Source of the DNA: Winogradskyella haliclonae
GTDB lineage: Bacteria; Bacteroidota; Bacteroidia; Flavobacteriales; Flavobacteriaceae
DNA: 64,000 nt
Direction of reading: 5' to 3'
Assembly: GCF_014635865.1 (NCBI RefSeq)
Contig: NZ_BMDQ01000003.1
Span: forward strand, 124,001 to 188,000
Shown: positions 50,336 through 58,767 of the stretch, piece after piece
Numbering within the stretch: the first letter of the stretch is position 1
How the letters are laid out: each line of letters starts with the position of its first letter
Made by a program: the position numbers and the translations under genes
The notes under the pieces: generated by a model
What the model was told of the DNA's origin: nothing
The model's database searches: none
What the model saw: the letters and a program-made list of their open reading frames with translations, nothing else

Positions 50336-50497
50336 TTATTTTTTATGTCTTAAATCTGAAGATACAGATAATCTTTTTCTTCCTTTAGCTCTACGACGTG
50401 CTAAGACTTTTCTACCATTAGCAGAAGCCATTCTTTCTCTGAAACCATGTTTGTTTCTTCTCTTTCTTTTTGACGGTTGAAACGTTCTTTTCGGCAT
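50336..50497 (-). CDS. rpmH: 50S ribosomal protein L34
   Basis: A 53-residue protein read on the minus strand from ATG 50495-50497: [20 protein letters not shown], continuing [33 protein letters not shown]. This is the complete L34 with its universal KRTFQPS start and the [19 protein letters not shown] middle. The protein stabilises 23S rRNA domain I. Unlike in many bacteria, rnpA is not next to it and the gene forms its own unit with a clear promoter and terminator. Codons are dominated by Lys/Arg. Confidence 0.96.
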   Translation of the reverse strand: MPKRTFQPSKRKRRNKHGFRERMASANGRKVLARRRAKGRKRLSVSSDLRHKK

Positions 50498-50559
50498 GTC
50501 TTATATATTTAAAATCTTATATTATTATTGATATTTAGGTGCTATCCCAAAACTGCGTG

Positions 50560-50589
50560 CAAATATACAACAACTTTTTACTTTACCAA
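50560..50589 (-). promoter_or_regulatory. Promoter of rpmH
   Basis: Minus strand: TTG (50589-50587), 19-base spacer, TATATTTG (50567-50560). It fits the Bacteroidota promoter consensus; the start of transcription would lie about 60 bases before the ATG. Confidence 0.6.
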
Positions 50590-50623
50590 GCTTCAAATTA
50601 AAATAATTTTTAATTGTTTTTCT

Positions 50624-50631
50624 TACCTTTG
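50624..50631 (+). promoter_or_regulatory. -7 box of the TPR-membrane protein gene
   Basis: TACCTTTG matches TAnnTTTG and lies 25 bases before the ATG at 50657. This supports the shorter start chosen there. Confidence 0.45.
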
Positions 50632-50656
50632 CCAACCGCAAATTATAACACTATAT

Positions 50657-51235
50657 ATGTTTAATAAAAATATAAAACTAGTTATTGCTGCTGCTATTAT
50701 TGCATTTGCAGTTTATCAATTTACCGAAGGCCAAATAGGTAATGGTATCATGTATATATTACTATCATTGATATTCATTTTCTTATATTTTAAAAATGAA
50801 ATGATTTTACTTGCTTTTTTAAGATTAAGAAAGCAAGATTTTCCTGGTGCAAAAAAGTGGTTAGATAAAATTAAAAATCCCAAAGGTTCTTTAGTCAAAA
50901 AACAGCAAGGTTACTTAAATTATCTATATGGTGTTATGGTTTCACAAACCAATATGAATGAAGCTGAAAAATATTTCAAGAAAGCCATTAATCTTGGTCT
51001 TTCTATGGACCATGATTTGGCTATGGCAAAACTAAATTTAGCTGGAATCGCTTTTAGCAAACGTAGAAAGCAGGAAGCACAAAAACTATTAGCTGAAGCT
51101 CAGAAACTAGATAAACGTGATATGCTTGTTGACCAGATAAAGATGATGAAGCAACAAATGAAAAAAGCTGCTATCCCAAAACAACAATACGGGCAACCTA
51201 CTTCTTCAAGACAAAATAGACGCAGTAGACGATAA
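50657..51235 (+). CDS. Membrane-anchored tetratricopeptide protein
   Basis: From ATG 50657, a 192-residue protein (a longer frame upstream has 43 extra codons of unlikely composition and lies before the -7 box). Two hydrophobic helices (IKLVIAAAIIAFAVYQFTEG and GIMYILLSLIFIFLYF) anchor it, then TPR-like hairpins: PGAKKWLDKIKNPKGSLVKKQQGYLNYLYGVMVSQTNMNEAEKYFKKAINLGL and AMAKLNLAGIAFSKRRKQEAQKLLAEAQKL. The tail is basic (SSRQNRRSRR). Widely conserved in Bacteroidota; no function known. Confidence 0.78.
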   Translation: MFNKNIKLVIAAAIIAFAVYQFTEGQIGNGIMYILLSLIFIFLYFKNEMILLAFLRLRKQDFPGAKKWLDKIKNPKGSLVKKQQGYLNYLYGVMVSQTNMNEAEKYFKKAINLGLSMDHDLAMAKLNLAGIAFSKRRKQEAQKLLAEAQKLDKRDMLVDQIKMMKQQMKKAAIPKQQYGQPTSSRQNRRSRR

Positions 51236-51237
51236 AT

Positions 51238-51270
51238 AAAAAAGCTCAATTCTATGAATTGAGCTTTTTT
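51238..51270. terminator. Bidirectional terminator
   Basis: Perfect stem AAAGCTCAATTC/GAATTGAGCTTT with loop TAT, A-run before and T-run after, between convergent genes. Confidence 0.88.
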
Positions 51271-51273
51271 ATT

Positions 51274-52203
51274 TTATTTGTAGTATCCTTCTTTAGGAAT
51301 TTCTACAGTATATAATTTTCTCGACTTATTATTTAAGTGTTTCTCTCGTAACCAAGGATTGTGAATTTTTAGAATCTTATAATTTATCCCAAAACGTTTA
51401 GCAAATTGGGCAAAATCTGTAACTGCTGTATCAACTTCAACTTTATAGGTAGGAATATGATTGTATAAATCATTTTTATTGAAGTTGAAGCCATACTTAG
51501 ATGGATTATTCATAATCTCTTTTAAAGCTAAAATTCTAAAAACATATCTCTCAGTTTCATCTGGTAATAGCGCATCATAATAACTATCGACCTGCTGTGC
51601 TTTTAGACGTTTAGACACACCATAAATTCCTGCGTTATATGAAGCAGCAGCTAAAGTCCAACTTCCAAAACGCTCTTTTGCCTTTTTCAAATATTCAGCA
51701 GCAACTTTTGTTGATTTTTCTATGTGATAACGTTCATCAACATTTTTATTTATTTCTAAACCATATTCTTTACCTGTTTCACGCATAAAATGCCACATTC
51801 CTGCAGCACCAGCACTAGAGGTTTCATCAATAAATCCACTTTCTGCCAAAGCTAAAAATTTAAAATCTTCTGGTATACCATGTTTTTCAAGTAATGGTTC
51901 TAACACAGGGAAATATTTTTGAGCTCGTTTTAATAAAAGTAACCCATTAGATTGCCAATATGTATTTACCAAAAGTTCCCTATCCATACGTTCATAGATG
52001 TCTGGATTCTCAATAGGAACTGATTCACCTGCAAAATTTAAATCTTCTGGCATTTCTAGAGCATAAACATTATAATCATTAACCAATGGCGCTTTTTTCT
52101 CTATCATTACCTCATCTGTGGGTGCCTTCTGCATACCAAAAATGAAGAAACCAGAAACGGCAACTAAACCTATAGCTGAAAGTATATTTTTAATAATTTT
52201 CAT
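51274..52203 (-). CDS. Lytic transglycosylase (SLT domain, MltD-like)
   Basis: From ATG 52201-52203 (a TTG further upstream adds 16 odd residues) the product is a 309-residue envelope protein. A hydrophobic segment (IKNILSAIGLVAVSGFFIFGM) anchors or exports it. The SLT domain is about 95-230: PEDFKFLALAESGFIDETSSAGAAGMWHFMRETGKEYGLEIN with catalytic Glu in LAESGF, then KVAAEYLKKAKERFGSWTLAAASYNAGIYGVSKRL. The C-terminal region has a LysM-like end (TAVTDFAQFAKRFGINYKILKIHNPWLRE...LYTVEIP). It cleaves peptidoglycan to 1,6-anhydro muropeptides. The alpha/beta hydrolase gene lies 44 bases upstream. Confidence 0.9.
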   Translation of the reverse strand: MKIIKNILSAIGLVAVSGFFIFGMQKAPTDEVMIEKKAPLVNDYNVYALEMPEDLNFAGESVPIENPDIYERMDRELLVNTYWQSNGLLLLKRAQKYFPVLEPLLEKHGIPEDFKFLALAESGFIDETSSAGAAGMWHFMRETGKEYGLEINKNVDERYHIEKSTKVAAEYLKKAKERFGSWTLAAASYNAGIYGVSKRLKAQQVDSYYDALLPDETERYVFRILALKEIMNNPSKYGFNFNKNDLYNHIPTYKVEVDTAVTDFAQFAKRFGINYKILKIHNPWLREKHLNNKSRKLYTVEIPKEGYYK

Positions 52204-52247
52204 AAGAATTTCTTTTGTTTTAAATGTATTAAATAAACAGCTGTTTA

Positions 52248-52916
52248 TCAAGATTCTTGCAATATAAGTTTTGGTAAATTTTCGTTAAACCACTTATACT
52301 TATTTATAATCATAATATGTGTACCTCCTTTAATAATAATGCAATTATCTTCAGTGGAATGAGGAAACACAAAATCTTTATCACCATGGATATAGATAGC
52401 TTGACTATTAGGAGTCTCTTGATTCCAACAAACCACTTCCTTAATGGCCCAATCTAAATACACCTTATCGTTTACGGAAAGGTATTTTTTATAGAGCTCT
52501 ACACGCTTTTTAATAGTTTCTCCAAAAGCATATTTAGCTAATAAATCTACATTACTAACAAGCTGTGTTGGCAATATTTTATACGCTTTTGTGTATTTAA
52601 GAAGTTTCAATCGCTTTGGAAGTTCATGATGAGATTTTACACTTGATACAACCAAAAGCTTTCGTAAAGACATATGCTTACTCATTTCTTGAACTAATAT
52701 CCCTCCAAAAGAAACACCTAAAAGCACCGGATTATCATGTTTAATGTCCTTAATCATACGTTTTGCATAGGACTCAAGAGATTCGTTTTTAGTGGGTATC
52801 TTCCATTCCAACCAATGTATCTTAAATTGGTCCTCAGGTAATTTTATGTATTCAAAAATTGAAGGATTGGCAGCCATTCCTGGCATTAAATACACATGTA
52901 TGATTTTATTGTTCAT
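52248..52916 (-). CDS. Alpha/beta hydrolase
   Basis: A 222-residue cytoplasmic alpha/beta-hydrolase-fold protein. The nucleophile elbow is GVSFGG in NPVLLGVSFGGILVQEMSKH; the catalytic His is likely in IIIKGGTHIMI; the Asp may be in IYIHGDKDFVF. The N-terminus (VYLMPGMAANPSIFEYI) contains the oxyanion-loop region. Length is short for the family. Homologues are common beside cell-wall genes in Flavobacteriia; substrate unknown. It is transcribed with the lytic transglycosylase. Confidence 0.82.
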   Translation of the reverse strand: MNNKIIHVYLMPGMAANPSIFEYIKLPEDQFKIHWLEWKIPTKNESLESYAKRMIKDIKHDNPVLLGVSFGGILVQEMSKHMSLRKLLVVSSVKSHHELPKRLKLLKYTKAYKILPTQLVSNVDLLAKYAFGETIKKRVELYKKYLSVNDKVYLDWAIKEVVCWNQETPNSQAIYIHGDKDFVFPHSTEDNCIIIKGGTHIMIINKYKWFNENLPKLILQES

Positions 52917-53029
52917 CTTAATATTAAAATCCTAAGGTCAATACTTAAATGTTACAAAAAAACAAATAGCTAAACATCTGTTATAGTGACATTTAACACA
53001 AAAACCCCTTAAAATTGCTAGATTTTTTG

Positions 53030-53037
53030 TACATTTG
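53030..53037 (+). promoter_or_regulatory. -7 box of the small GNAT-like gene
   Basis: TACATTTG matches TAnnTTTG; it lies 63 bases before the ATG at 53101. No -33 TTG found. Confidence 0.45.
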
Positions 53038-53100
53038 CACAAATCTATCGAAAATATAGAATCTACCCTAGCCAACCGCTAATTTAAAACACAAAAGATT

Positions 53101-53397
53101 ATGACAGAGACCGCTGAGTTAATTGACAATGAATTTTTACGTCAATTTGAATTAAAGGTTGAAAATGAAATGGCAGTTATTGAATATTCTTTGCAAGAAC
53201 GCAAGATATTCTTAACTAAACTTATTATCCCCGAAACTATTAGAACTAGAGAATTTGAGCTTGAATTTATTGATTTGGTGTTTAGTAACATTAAAGAACG
53301 TAACATCTGTGTGGTGCCAACAAGCCCAGAAATAGCAAAATTTGTTAGAGCTAACAGAAAATATAAGCGTATGTTACCTGTAGGTATAAGAATATAG
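53101..53397 (+). CDS. Small GNAT-like protein (PF14542 type)
   Basis: A 98-residue protein resembling the small GNAT subfamily: FELKVENEMAVIEYSLQERKIFLTKLIIPETIRTREFELEFIDLVFSNIKERNICVVPTSPEIAKFVRANRKYKRMLP. 'VxPxSPxxAxFxRxNxxY' is the closing pattern. The acetyl-CoA pyrophosphate loop (normally RGxGxA) reads IRTREFELEF, so catalysis is doubtful. It stands alone with its own promoter and terminator and a 5' leader of about 60 bases. Confidence 0.75.
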   Translation: MTETAELIDNEFLRQFELKVENEMAVIEYSLQERKIFLTKLIIPETIRTREFELEFIDLVFSNIKERNICVVPTSPEIAKFVRANRKYKRMLPVGIRI

Positions 53398-53420
53398 ATA
53401 ACACATAACCTTTAATAAAA

Positions 53421-53448
53421 AAACCGAAGCTAATACTTCGGTTTTTTT
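53421..53448 (+). terminator. Rho-independent terminator
   Basis: Stem AAACCGAAG/CTTCGGTTT with a 6-base loop and a following T-run. Confidence 0.88.
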
Positions 53449-53462
53449 GTTTTATATCAACT

Positions 53463-53954
53463 TTAGTTTTTTATGTAGTTTAAAACCAAATCTTTAGTTT
53501 CAACAGCTTCTGTAAAGTCCGTATTGTAAATAGTTATAGCATCCTTAAAAATACGTGTCAATTGTTTACCATTAAAATGGTATTCTTCTCCATTGGGCTC
53601 AATGATGACTTTTTTATCCAAAATTTTATAAGTCGTTGCAAAACCTACACTTCCTTTATTACATTCTACATCGAAGATATACTCATCTTCCTTCTTAGAA
53701 ATCTTTACTATTGGATTATAAGTGTTAACGGCATTTATAGTTCCATTTGCATAAATGGTTAACACTTCTTTGTTTTTACAATTGGCTTCATCTAGTAAAT
53801 TAGACGTTCTAATAGTGTCCTTATTTAGGTCCATTTCTATATCTATATACCAAGAAGATAATTTCCATTCTCCTAATAAAGGATTCTCGTCTCGACAAGA
53901 AAGATTAAGAAAAATAGCTAAGAGAACAAGAGTAGTTTTAAGAGTGCTTTTCAT
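53463..53954 (-). CDS. Lipocalin-like lipoprotein
   Basis: A 163-residue lipoprotein with signal MKSTLKTTLVLLAIFLNLSC and lipobox NLSC. PLLGEWKLSSWYIDIEMD...LTIYANGTINAVNTY...FATTYKILDKKVIIEPNGEEYHFNGKQLTRIF is a lipocalin-like barrel of the type 'LxGxWxL...L.(F)...NG' used by Bacteroidota. Ligand unknown. It is convergent with the GNAT-like gene. Confidence 0.75.
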   Translation of the reverse strand: MKSTLKTTLVLLAIFLNLSCRDENPLLGEWKLSSWYIDIEMDLNKDTIRTSNLLDEANCKNKEVLTIYANGTINAVNTYNPIVKISKKEDEYIFDVECNKGSVGFATTYKILDKKVIIEPNGEEYHFNGKQLTRIFKDAITIYNTDFTEAVETKDLVLNYIKN

Positions 53955-54001
53955 GGTGTTGAAAACCTACATGCTGTTTTTTTAATTAATCCTTGGCAAA
54001 T

Positions 54002-55321
54002 CTAATTTTTAAAATCGAAACGGACCAGTCCGTCATCATCAATTTTTGTAAGCTTTACTTTATGAATGGTATTTACATATTCTGGATTCCACGGTGTCTT
54101 TATTTTTACATAGTTTTCAGTAAATCCATGAATATAGCCTTCTTTATTTTCACCTTCGAATAAAACAGTGCGCTCAGTACCTAACTGACTTTCATAAAAA
54201 GCACGACGCTTTTTTGCTGAAAGGCCGCGTAACATTTTACTGCGTTTAGCTCTAACATTTTTTGGCACAACACCTTCAAAATTAGCAGCTTCGGTATTAT
54301 CACGTTCAGAATAAGTAAATACGTGTAAGTATGAAATATCTAATTCATTTAGGTAATTGTAAGTGTTTAAAAATAAGTCATCTGTTTCGCCAGGAAAACC
54401 AACAATGACATCAACCCCTATACATGCATGAGGCATGACCTCTTTTATTTTTGAAACTCTATCGGTATATAGTTCACTCATATAGCGACGCTTCATCTTC
54501 TTAAGCAATACATTACTCCCACTTTGTAATGGGATGTGAAAGTGTGGTACAAACGCTCTTGATTTTGAAACTAAATCAATGGTTTCATTTTTTAAGAGAT
54601 TTGGTTCAATGGATGAAATTCTTAAACGCTCTATTCCTTCGACCTTATCTAATTCAGATACGAGGTCTAAAAACGTATGCTCATGTTTTTTGTTACCAAA
54701 TTCCCCTTTACCATAATCACCGATATTAACTCCTGTTAATACAATTTCTTTAATCCCTTTTTGAGATATCTCTCTAGCATTATCAAGTACATTTTGCATG
54801 GTATCACTCCGCGAAATACCTCTGGCTAATGGAATTGTACAATACGTACATTTATAATCACATCCGTCTTGTACTTTTAAAAACGCACGTGTTCTATCGC
54901 CTATAGAATAGCTACCTACATAAAAATCAGCTTCTTCAATCTCACAAGAATGGACTTCCCCAAAGTCATTTTTGGACAAGTCATTGATATAATCTGTAAT
55001 TTTGAATTTCTCTGTTGCGCCTAGCACCAAATCTACGCCATCAACCTCAGCTAATTCTTCTGGTTTTAACTGAGCATAGCAACCCACAGCTGCAACAAAT
55101 GCGTCTGCATTTGCCTTTTGTACTTGCTTTACTATTGTTTTAAAACGCTTATCTGCATTTTCTGTAACAGAACATGTGTTTATAACATAGATATCTGCTT
55201 TTTCTTTAAACTCTACTCTATCAAACCCTTCATTATCAAAATTACGGGCAATCGTAGACGTTTCAGAAAAATTTAGCTTACAACCTAAAGTATAAAATGC
55301 AACTTTTTTTCTAGCGTTCAT
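54002..55321 (-). CDS. mtaB: tRNA (t6A37) methylthiotransferase
   Basis: A 439-residue radical-SAM enzyme that converts t6A37 to ms2t6A37 in ANN-decoding tRNAs. N-terminal UPF0004 domain with ARKKVAFYTLGCKLNFSETSTI and INTCSVTENADKRFKTIVKQ (three cluster cysteines in TLGCK, INTCSV and VGCYAQ). Radical-SAM motif CDYKCTYCTIPLARG (CxxxCxxC). Later VGFPGETDDLF, then a short C-terminal TRAM-like stretch. The absence of a long TRAM and the TLGCKLN start match MtaB rather than MiaB or RimO. Confidence 0.92.
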   Translation of the reverse strand: MNARKKVAFYTLGCKLNFSETSTIARNFDNEGFDRVEFKEKADIYVINTCSVTENADKRFKTIVKQVQKANADAFVAAVGCYAQLKPEELAEVDGVDLVLGATEKFKITDYINDLSKNDFGEVHSCEIEEADFYVGSYSIGDRTRAFLKVQDGCDYKCTYCTIPLARGISRSDTMQNVLDNAREISQKGIKEIVLTGVNIGDYGKGEFGNKKHEHTFLDLVSELDKVEGIERLRISSIEPNLLKNETIDLVSKSRAFVPHFHIPLQSGSNVLLKKMKRRYMSELYTDRVSKIKEVMPHACIGVDVIVGFPGETDDLFLNTYNYLNELDISYLHVFTYSERDNTEAANFEGVVPKNVRAKRSKMLRGLSAKKRRAFYESQLGTERTVLFEGENKEGYIHGFTENYVKIKTPWNPEYVNTIHKVKLTKIDDDGLVRFDFKN

Positions 55322-55458
55322 TCTTGTATTTTTACTCGGTAATCGAGTTTTAATATTTTAAAGCTTTTGTAAGTTTTGTAAAGTCTTTTTCTTTATTAAT
55401 ACTTTAGTTAGCTTCAAAAGTTTATTTCAAGGCCACAAATTTACAACTAATACACAAA

Positions 55459-57096
55459 ATGCTAAAACAAATACTAGGCTTTAGTTCTCATAAAACCAAT
55501 AAAATAATTTTTGCTTTACTATTAGTTTTAGCCTATTCCTGTTCAAAAAGTAAATCGTCTATTGAAGACCACTTAGTTTTTAGATATAACGAACACCGCA
55601 ATATAAGCTCACTTGACCCAGCATTTTCAAAAGATTTAGCAGACATCTGGGGCACAAATCAACTTTTTAATGGTTTGGTGCAAATGGATGATGCGCTTAA
55701 TGTAAAGCCGGCTATAGCAAAATCTTGGAAGATTACAGATAGTGCAAAAACCTATACATTTAATTTAAGGAAAGGTGTATACTTTCATAAACACACACGT
55801 TTTGGGAGTGATTCTACAAGAGTCGTTAGGGCTTCAGATTTTCAATATAGTTTTAATAGACTAAAAGATAAAAAAATAGCGTCTCCCGGAAGCTGGACCT
55901 TAAATAAGGTAGACAGCTTTTATGCTGAAAACGATTCGACTTTTATTATTAAACTCAAGCAACCATTTCCAGCATTTTTAGGATTATTGACTATGAAGTA
56001 CTGCTCTGTTGTCCCTAAAGAGATTGTTGAATATTATGGTTCTGATTTCAGGTCTAATCCTATTGGCACAGGACCATTTACATTTAAGCGATGGGAAGAA
56101 AACATCAAATTAGTCTTAAGACGAAACCAAAACTATTTTGAAAGTTCACCTGATGGAACCCAATTACCTTACCTTGAAGCTGTAGCCATTACTTTTTTAC
56201 CAGATAAACAAAGTGAGTTTTTACAATTTGCACAAGGGAATATTGATTTTGTATCTGGCTTAGATGCTTCATACAAAGATGAAATACTGACTTCGAAAGG
56301 CACTTTAAAGGCTAGTTACTCAAGTGACGTAAATATGATTCGTGGTCCATATTTAAATACTGAATATTTAGGTTTTTTTATGGAAAGTGATTTAAGTGAA
56401 GTACAATCTAAAAACATCAGACAAGTTGTAAACTTAGGCTTTGACCGTAAAAAAATGATTACTTATTTACGTAATGGCATTGGTATACCTGCAAATGGAG
56501 GATTTATACCAAAAGGTTTACCTGGTTATGACAGCACTATTGGTTATCATTACAATCCCAAAAAAGCAAGAGCATTACTCAATGCATTTAAAAAAGAAAC
56601 AAACATTACTTCTCCTAAAGTAACATTAACAACCACTAGTAACTACCTGAATTTTTGTGAATATATCCAGAGAGAGCTTCAAAAAATAGGCCTAGATATT
56701 ACAGTAGACGTTATTCCTGCCTCTAGTTTAAAAGATCTTAAAGCCAATGGTCAGCTAGATTTTTTTAGAGCTAGTTGGATTGCTGATTATCCTGATGCTG
56801 AAAATTATTTATCGCTTTATTACAGTGAAAATTTTGCGCCAAATGGTCCAAACTACACGCATTTTAAGAACACTATTTTTGATGAATTATATGAGCAAGC
56901 TTATTTAGAAACTAATACTGAAGCACGTACTAAGCTTTATACAAAAATGGATAGTTTAGTAATACAATCCGCACCTATTATTCCTCTGTTTTATGACGAA
57001 GTTGTTAGATTTACAAGAAAAAATGTGGAAGGCTTGGGTATCAATGCTACCAACTTACTTGACCTTAAAACTGTAAAAAAGACTATAATTCAATAG
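55459..57096 (+). CDS. Peptide/oligopeptide ABC transporter substrate-binding lipoprotein
   Basis: A 545-residue lipoprotein with signal to lipobox AYSC. SBP_bac_5 family: HRNISSLDPAFSKDLADIWGTNQLFNGLVQMDDALNVKPAIAKSWKI, TYTFNLRKGVYFHKHTRFG, DFQYSFNRLKDK, IGTGPFTFKRWEENIKLVLRRNQNYF, and FFRASWIADYPDAENYLSLYYSENFAPNGPNYTHFKNTIFDEL. It binds oligopeptides or similar ligands at the membrane. No permease or ATPase gene is near, so it is an orphan binding protein here, perhaps working with a distant Opp system. Confidence 0.92.
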   Translation: MLKQILGFSSHKTNKIIFALLLVLAYSCSKSKSSIEDHLVFRYNEHRNISSLDPAFSKDLADIWGTNQLFNGLVQMDDALNVKPAIAKSWKITDSAKTYTFNLRKGVYFHKHTRFGSDSTRVVRASDFQYSFNRLKDKKIASPGSWTLNKVDSFYAENDSTFIIKLKQPFPAFLGLLTMKYCSVVPKEIVEYYGSDFRSNPIGTGPFTFKRWEENIKLVLRRNQNYFESSPDGTQLPYLEAVAITFLPDKQSEFLQFAQGNIDFVSGLDASYKDEILTSKGTLKASYSSDVNMIRGPYLNTEYLGFFMESDLSEVQSKNIRQVVNLGFDRKKMITYLRNGIGIPANGGFIPKGLPGYDSTIGYHYNPKKARALLNAFKKETNITSPKVTLTTTSNYLNFCEYIQRELQKIGLDITVDVIPASSLKDLKANGQLDFFRASWIADYPDAENYLSLYYSENFAPNGPNYTHFKNTIFDELYEQAYLETNTEARTKLYTKMDSLVIQSAPIIPLFYDEVVRFTRKNVEGLGINATNLLDLKTVKKTIIQ

Positions 57097-57101
57097 AGTG
57101 C

Positions 57102-58277
57102 TTAATCTCTTCTATATTTCTGTGTAATTTCAAATACATGCTCTAAAATAGATTTATCTAATTGCGTAAAGTTAATAGCTCTTCTTTTCATAACCACTTC
57201 AGCAACTTCAAAAGCTTTATTGGTTTTGTATGTTACAAAACCTTTGCTTCCGCCCCAAGAAAAGCTTGGCACAAAGTTACGTGGAAAACCACTTCCAAAA
57301 ATATTAGAACTTACACCAACAACAGTACCTGTATTAAACATAGAGTTAATACCACATTTACTATGATCGCCCATCATTAATCCACAAAACTGTAACCCTG
57401 TTCTAGCAAAACCTTCGGTGTTGTAATCCCATAAACGCACCTCAGCATAGTTATTTTTTAGGTTAGAATTATTAGTATCTGCTCCTAAGTTACACCATTC
57501 GCCTAAAACAGAATTTCCTAAAAATCCATCATGTCCTTTATTTGAATAGCCAAAAATCACTGAATTATTGACTTCTCCTCCAACCTTACTGAAAGGCCCA
57601 ATAGTAGTAGCCCCATAAATTTTTGCGCCTAATTTTAATACGCCATTACTACACAATGCAAATGGTCCCCGAACCAAACTGCCTTCCATTATTTCAGAAT
57701 CTCTTCCTATGTAAATTGGTCCAGAACTAGCATTAAGAGTAGCGAAATTAATTTTTGCGCCTTTTTCAATAAAGATTTGCTCTGAGTTTATTGTATTTAC
57801 TGTGGATGGAATGGGTTGCGATTTTCTATTTTTAGTGATTAATTCAAAATCGTCCGTAATAGCCTCTCCGTTTTTTGAAAAAATATCCCAAGTGTGTTCT
57901 ATTTTTACAATATCGTTTTGAAATTCTATAGCTTCAAAATTTGAAAAATCATCATGTTCTGCACCTTCTTCAACACAAAATGCAATAACGTCTTCGTCTT
58001 TAAAAATCGCTTGATTGATTTTTAATTCTCTTACTAGAGCAACAATTTCATGATTTGGCAAATAGGAAGCATTTATCATTGTATTAATCTCCATTTCTAC
58101 CATTGGAAACTTTTCAGATAAATAATCTTCCGTAACTGTAGTTGTCGTATAATCCAGATAAGACTCCCACTTTTCTCTAATAGTTAAGATACCAACTCTT
58201 ATGTCAGCAACTGGTCTTGTATATGTAAAGGGCAACAGATTATTTCTGTTAGGACCATCAAAAAGAATATAATTCAT
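57102..58277 (-). CDS. GlmU-like sugar nucleotidyltransferase/acyltransferase-fold protein
   Basis: A 391-residue protein of the GlmU family. The N-terminus MNYILFDGPNRNNLLPFTYTRPVADIRVGILTIREKWESYL replaces the usual GxGTRMxS of real nucleotidyltransferases. The C-terminal half is a left-handed beta-helix (hexapeptide repeats): IYIGRDSEIMEGSLVRGPFALCSNGVLKLGAKIYGATTIGPFSKVGGEVNNSVIFGYSNKGHDGFLGNSVLGEWCNLGADTNNSNL. A residue pattern as in GlmU's second domain suggests acyl-CoA or sugar-nucleotide binding. Its neighbour rpmE type B is a conserved association in Flavobacteriia. The true substrate is unknown. Confidence 0.82.
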   Translation of the reverse strand: MNYILFDGPNRNNLLPFTYTRPVADIRVGILTIREKWESYLDYTTTTVTEDYLSEKFPMVEMEINTMINASYLPNHEIVALVRELKINQAIFKDEDVIAFCVEEGAEHDDFSNFEAIEFQNDIVKIEHTWDIFSKNGEAITDDFELITKNRKSQPIPSTVNTINSEQIFIEKGAKINFATLNASSGPIYIGRDSEIMEGSLVRGPFALCSNGVLKLGAKIYGATTIGPFSKVGGEVNNSVIFGYSNKGHDGFLGNSVLGEWCNLGADTNNSNLKNNYAEVRLWDYNTEGFARTGLQFCGLMMGDHSKCGINSMFNTGTVVGVSSNIFGSGFPRNFVPSFSWGGSKGFVTYKTNKAFEVAEVVMKRRAINFTQLDKSILEHVFEITQKYRRD

Positions 58278-58301
58278 TGATTATTGAATTTATGTAAAAA
58301 T

Positions 58302-58333
58302 AAAAAAGCCTTTCTGTTAAGGAAAGGCTTTTT
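58302..58333 (-). terminator. Terminator of rpmE
   Basis: Stem GCCTTTC/GAAAGGC (58308-58328), 7-base loop, flanked by A's (minus-strand T-run) and T's. It lies between rpmE and the GlmU-like gene. Confidence 0.8.
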
Positions 58334-58354
58334 GTAAATATCTATAAACTAGGC

Positions 58355-58606
58355 TTATTTTTTAAACTTAGCGTATTTGTTTTTGAATTTATCAATACGT
58401 CCAGCAGTATCTACTAATTTAGATTTACCAGTGTAATAAGGATGTGAAGTTCTAGAAATTTCTAGTTTTACTAATGGGTACTCAACACCATCAACCTCAA
58501 TCGTTTCTGCTGTATCTGCAGTAGATTTAGTTAAAAACACCTCATCGTTAGACATGTCTTTAAATGCTACTACTCTATAATTTTCTGGATGTATACCTTT
58601 TCTCAT
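58355..58606 (-). CDS. rpmE: 50S ribosomal protein L31, type B
   Basis: From ATG 58604-58606, 83 residues: MRKGIHPENYRVVAFKDMSN..., SRTSHPYYTGKSKLVDTAGRIDKFKNKYAK. It lacks the CxxC zinc motif of type A L31, so it is the zinc-free type B, which substitutes during zinc limitation in other bacteria; here it seems to be the regular copy. A longer frame upstream (14 codons) precedes the promoter's start site and is rejected. Confidence 0.93.
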   Translation of the reverse strand: MRKGIHPENYRVVAFKDMSNDEVFLTKSTADTAETIEVDGVEYPLVKLEISRTSHPYYTGKSKLVDTAGRIDKFKNKYAKFKK

Positions 58607-58645
58607 CACTAAATGCTTTATAATATTTTCGATTTTTTCGAGGTG

Positions 58646-58675
58646 CAAATTTAATTATTTTTTATAATTCTACAA
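58646..58675 (-). promoter_or_regulatory. Promoter of rpmE
   Basis: Minus strand: TTG (58675-58673), 19-base spacer, TAAATTTG (58653-58646). Good match to the Bacteroidota consensus. Transcription would start near 58639, about 33 bases before the ATG. Confidence 0.6.
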
Positions 58676-58719
58676 TGTTTTTCTCCTTTTTTATTTTTAA
58701 GATTTTTGTAACAATTATC

Positions 58720-58727
58720 TATCTTTG
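58720..58727 (+). promoter_or_regulatory. -7 box of the DUF4199 gene
   Basis: TATCTTTG matches TAnnTTTG, 40 bases before the ATG at 58768. No -33 TTG at the usual distance. Confidence 0.45.
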
Positions 58728-58767
58728 AGTACTAACTAACTGATTAACTAATAAACTCTATCAACTC

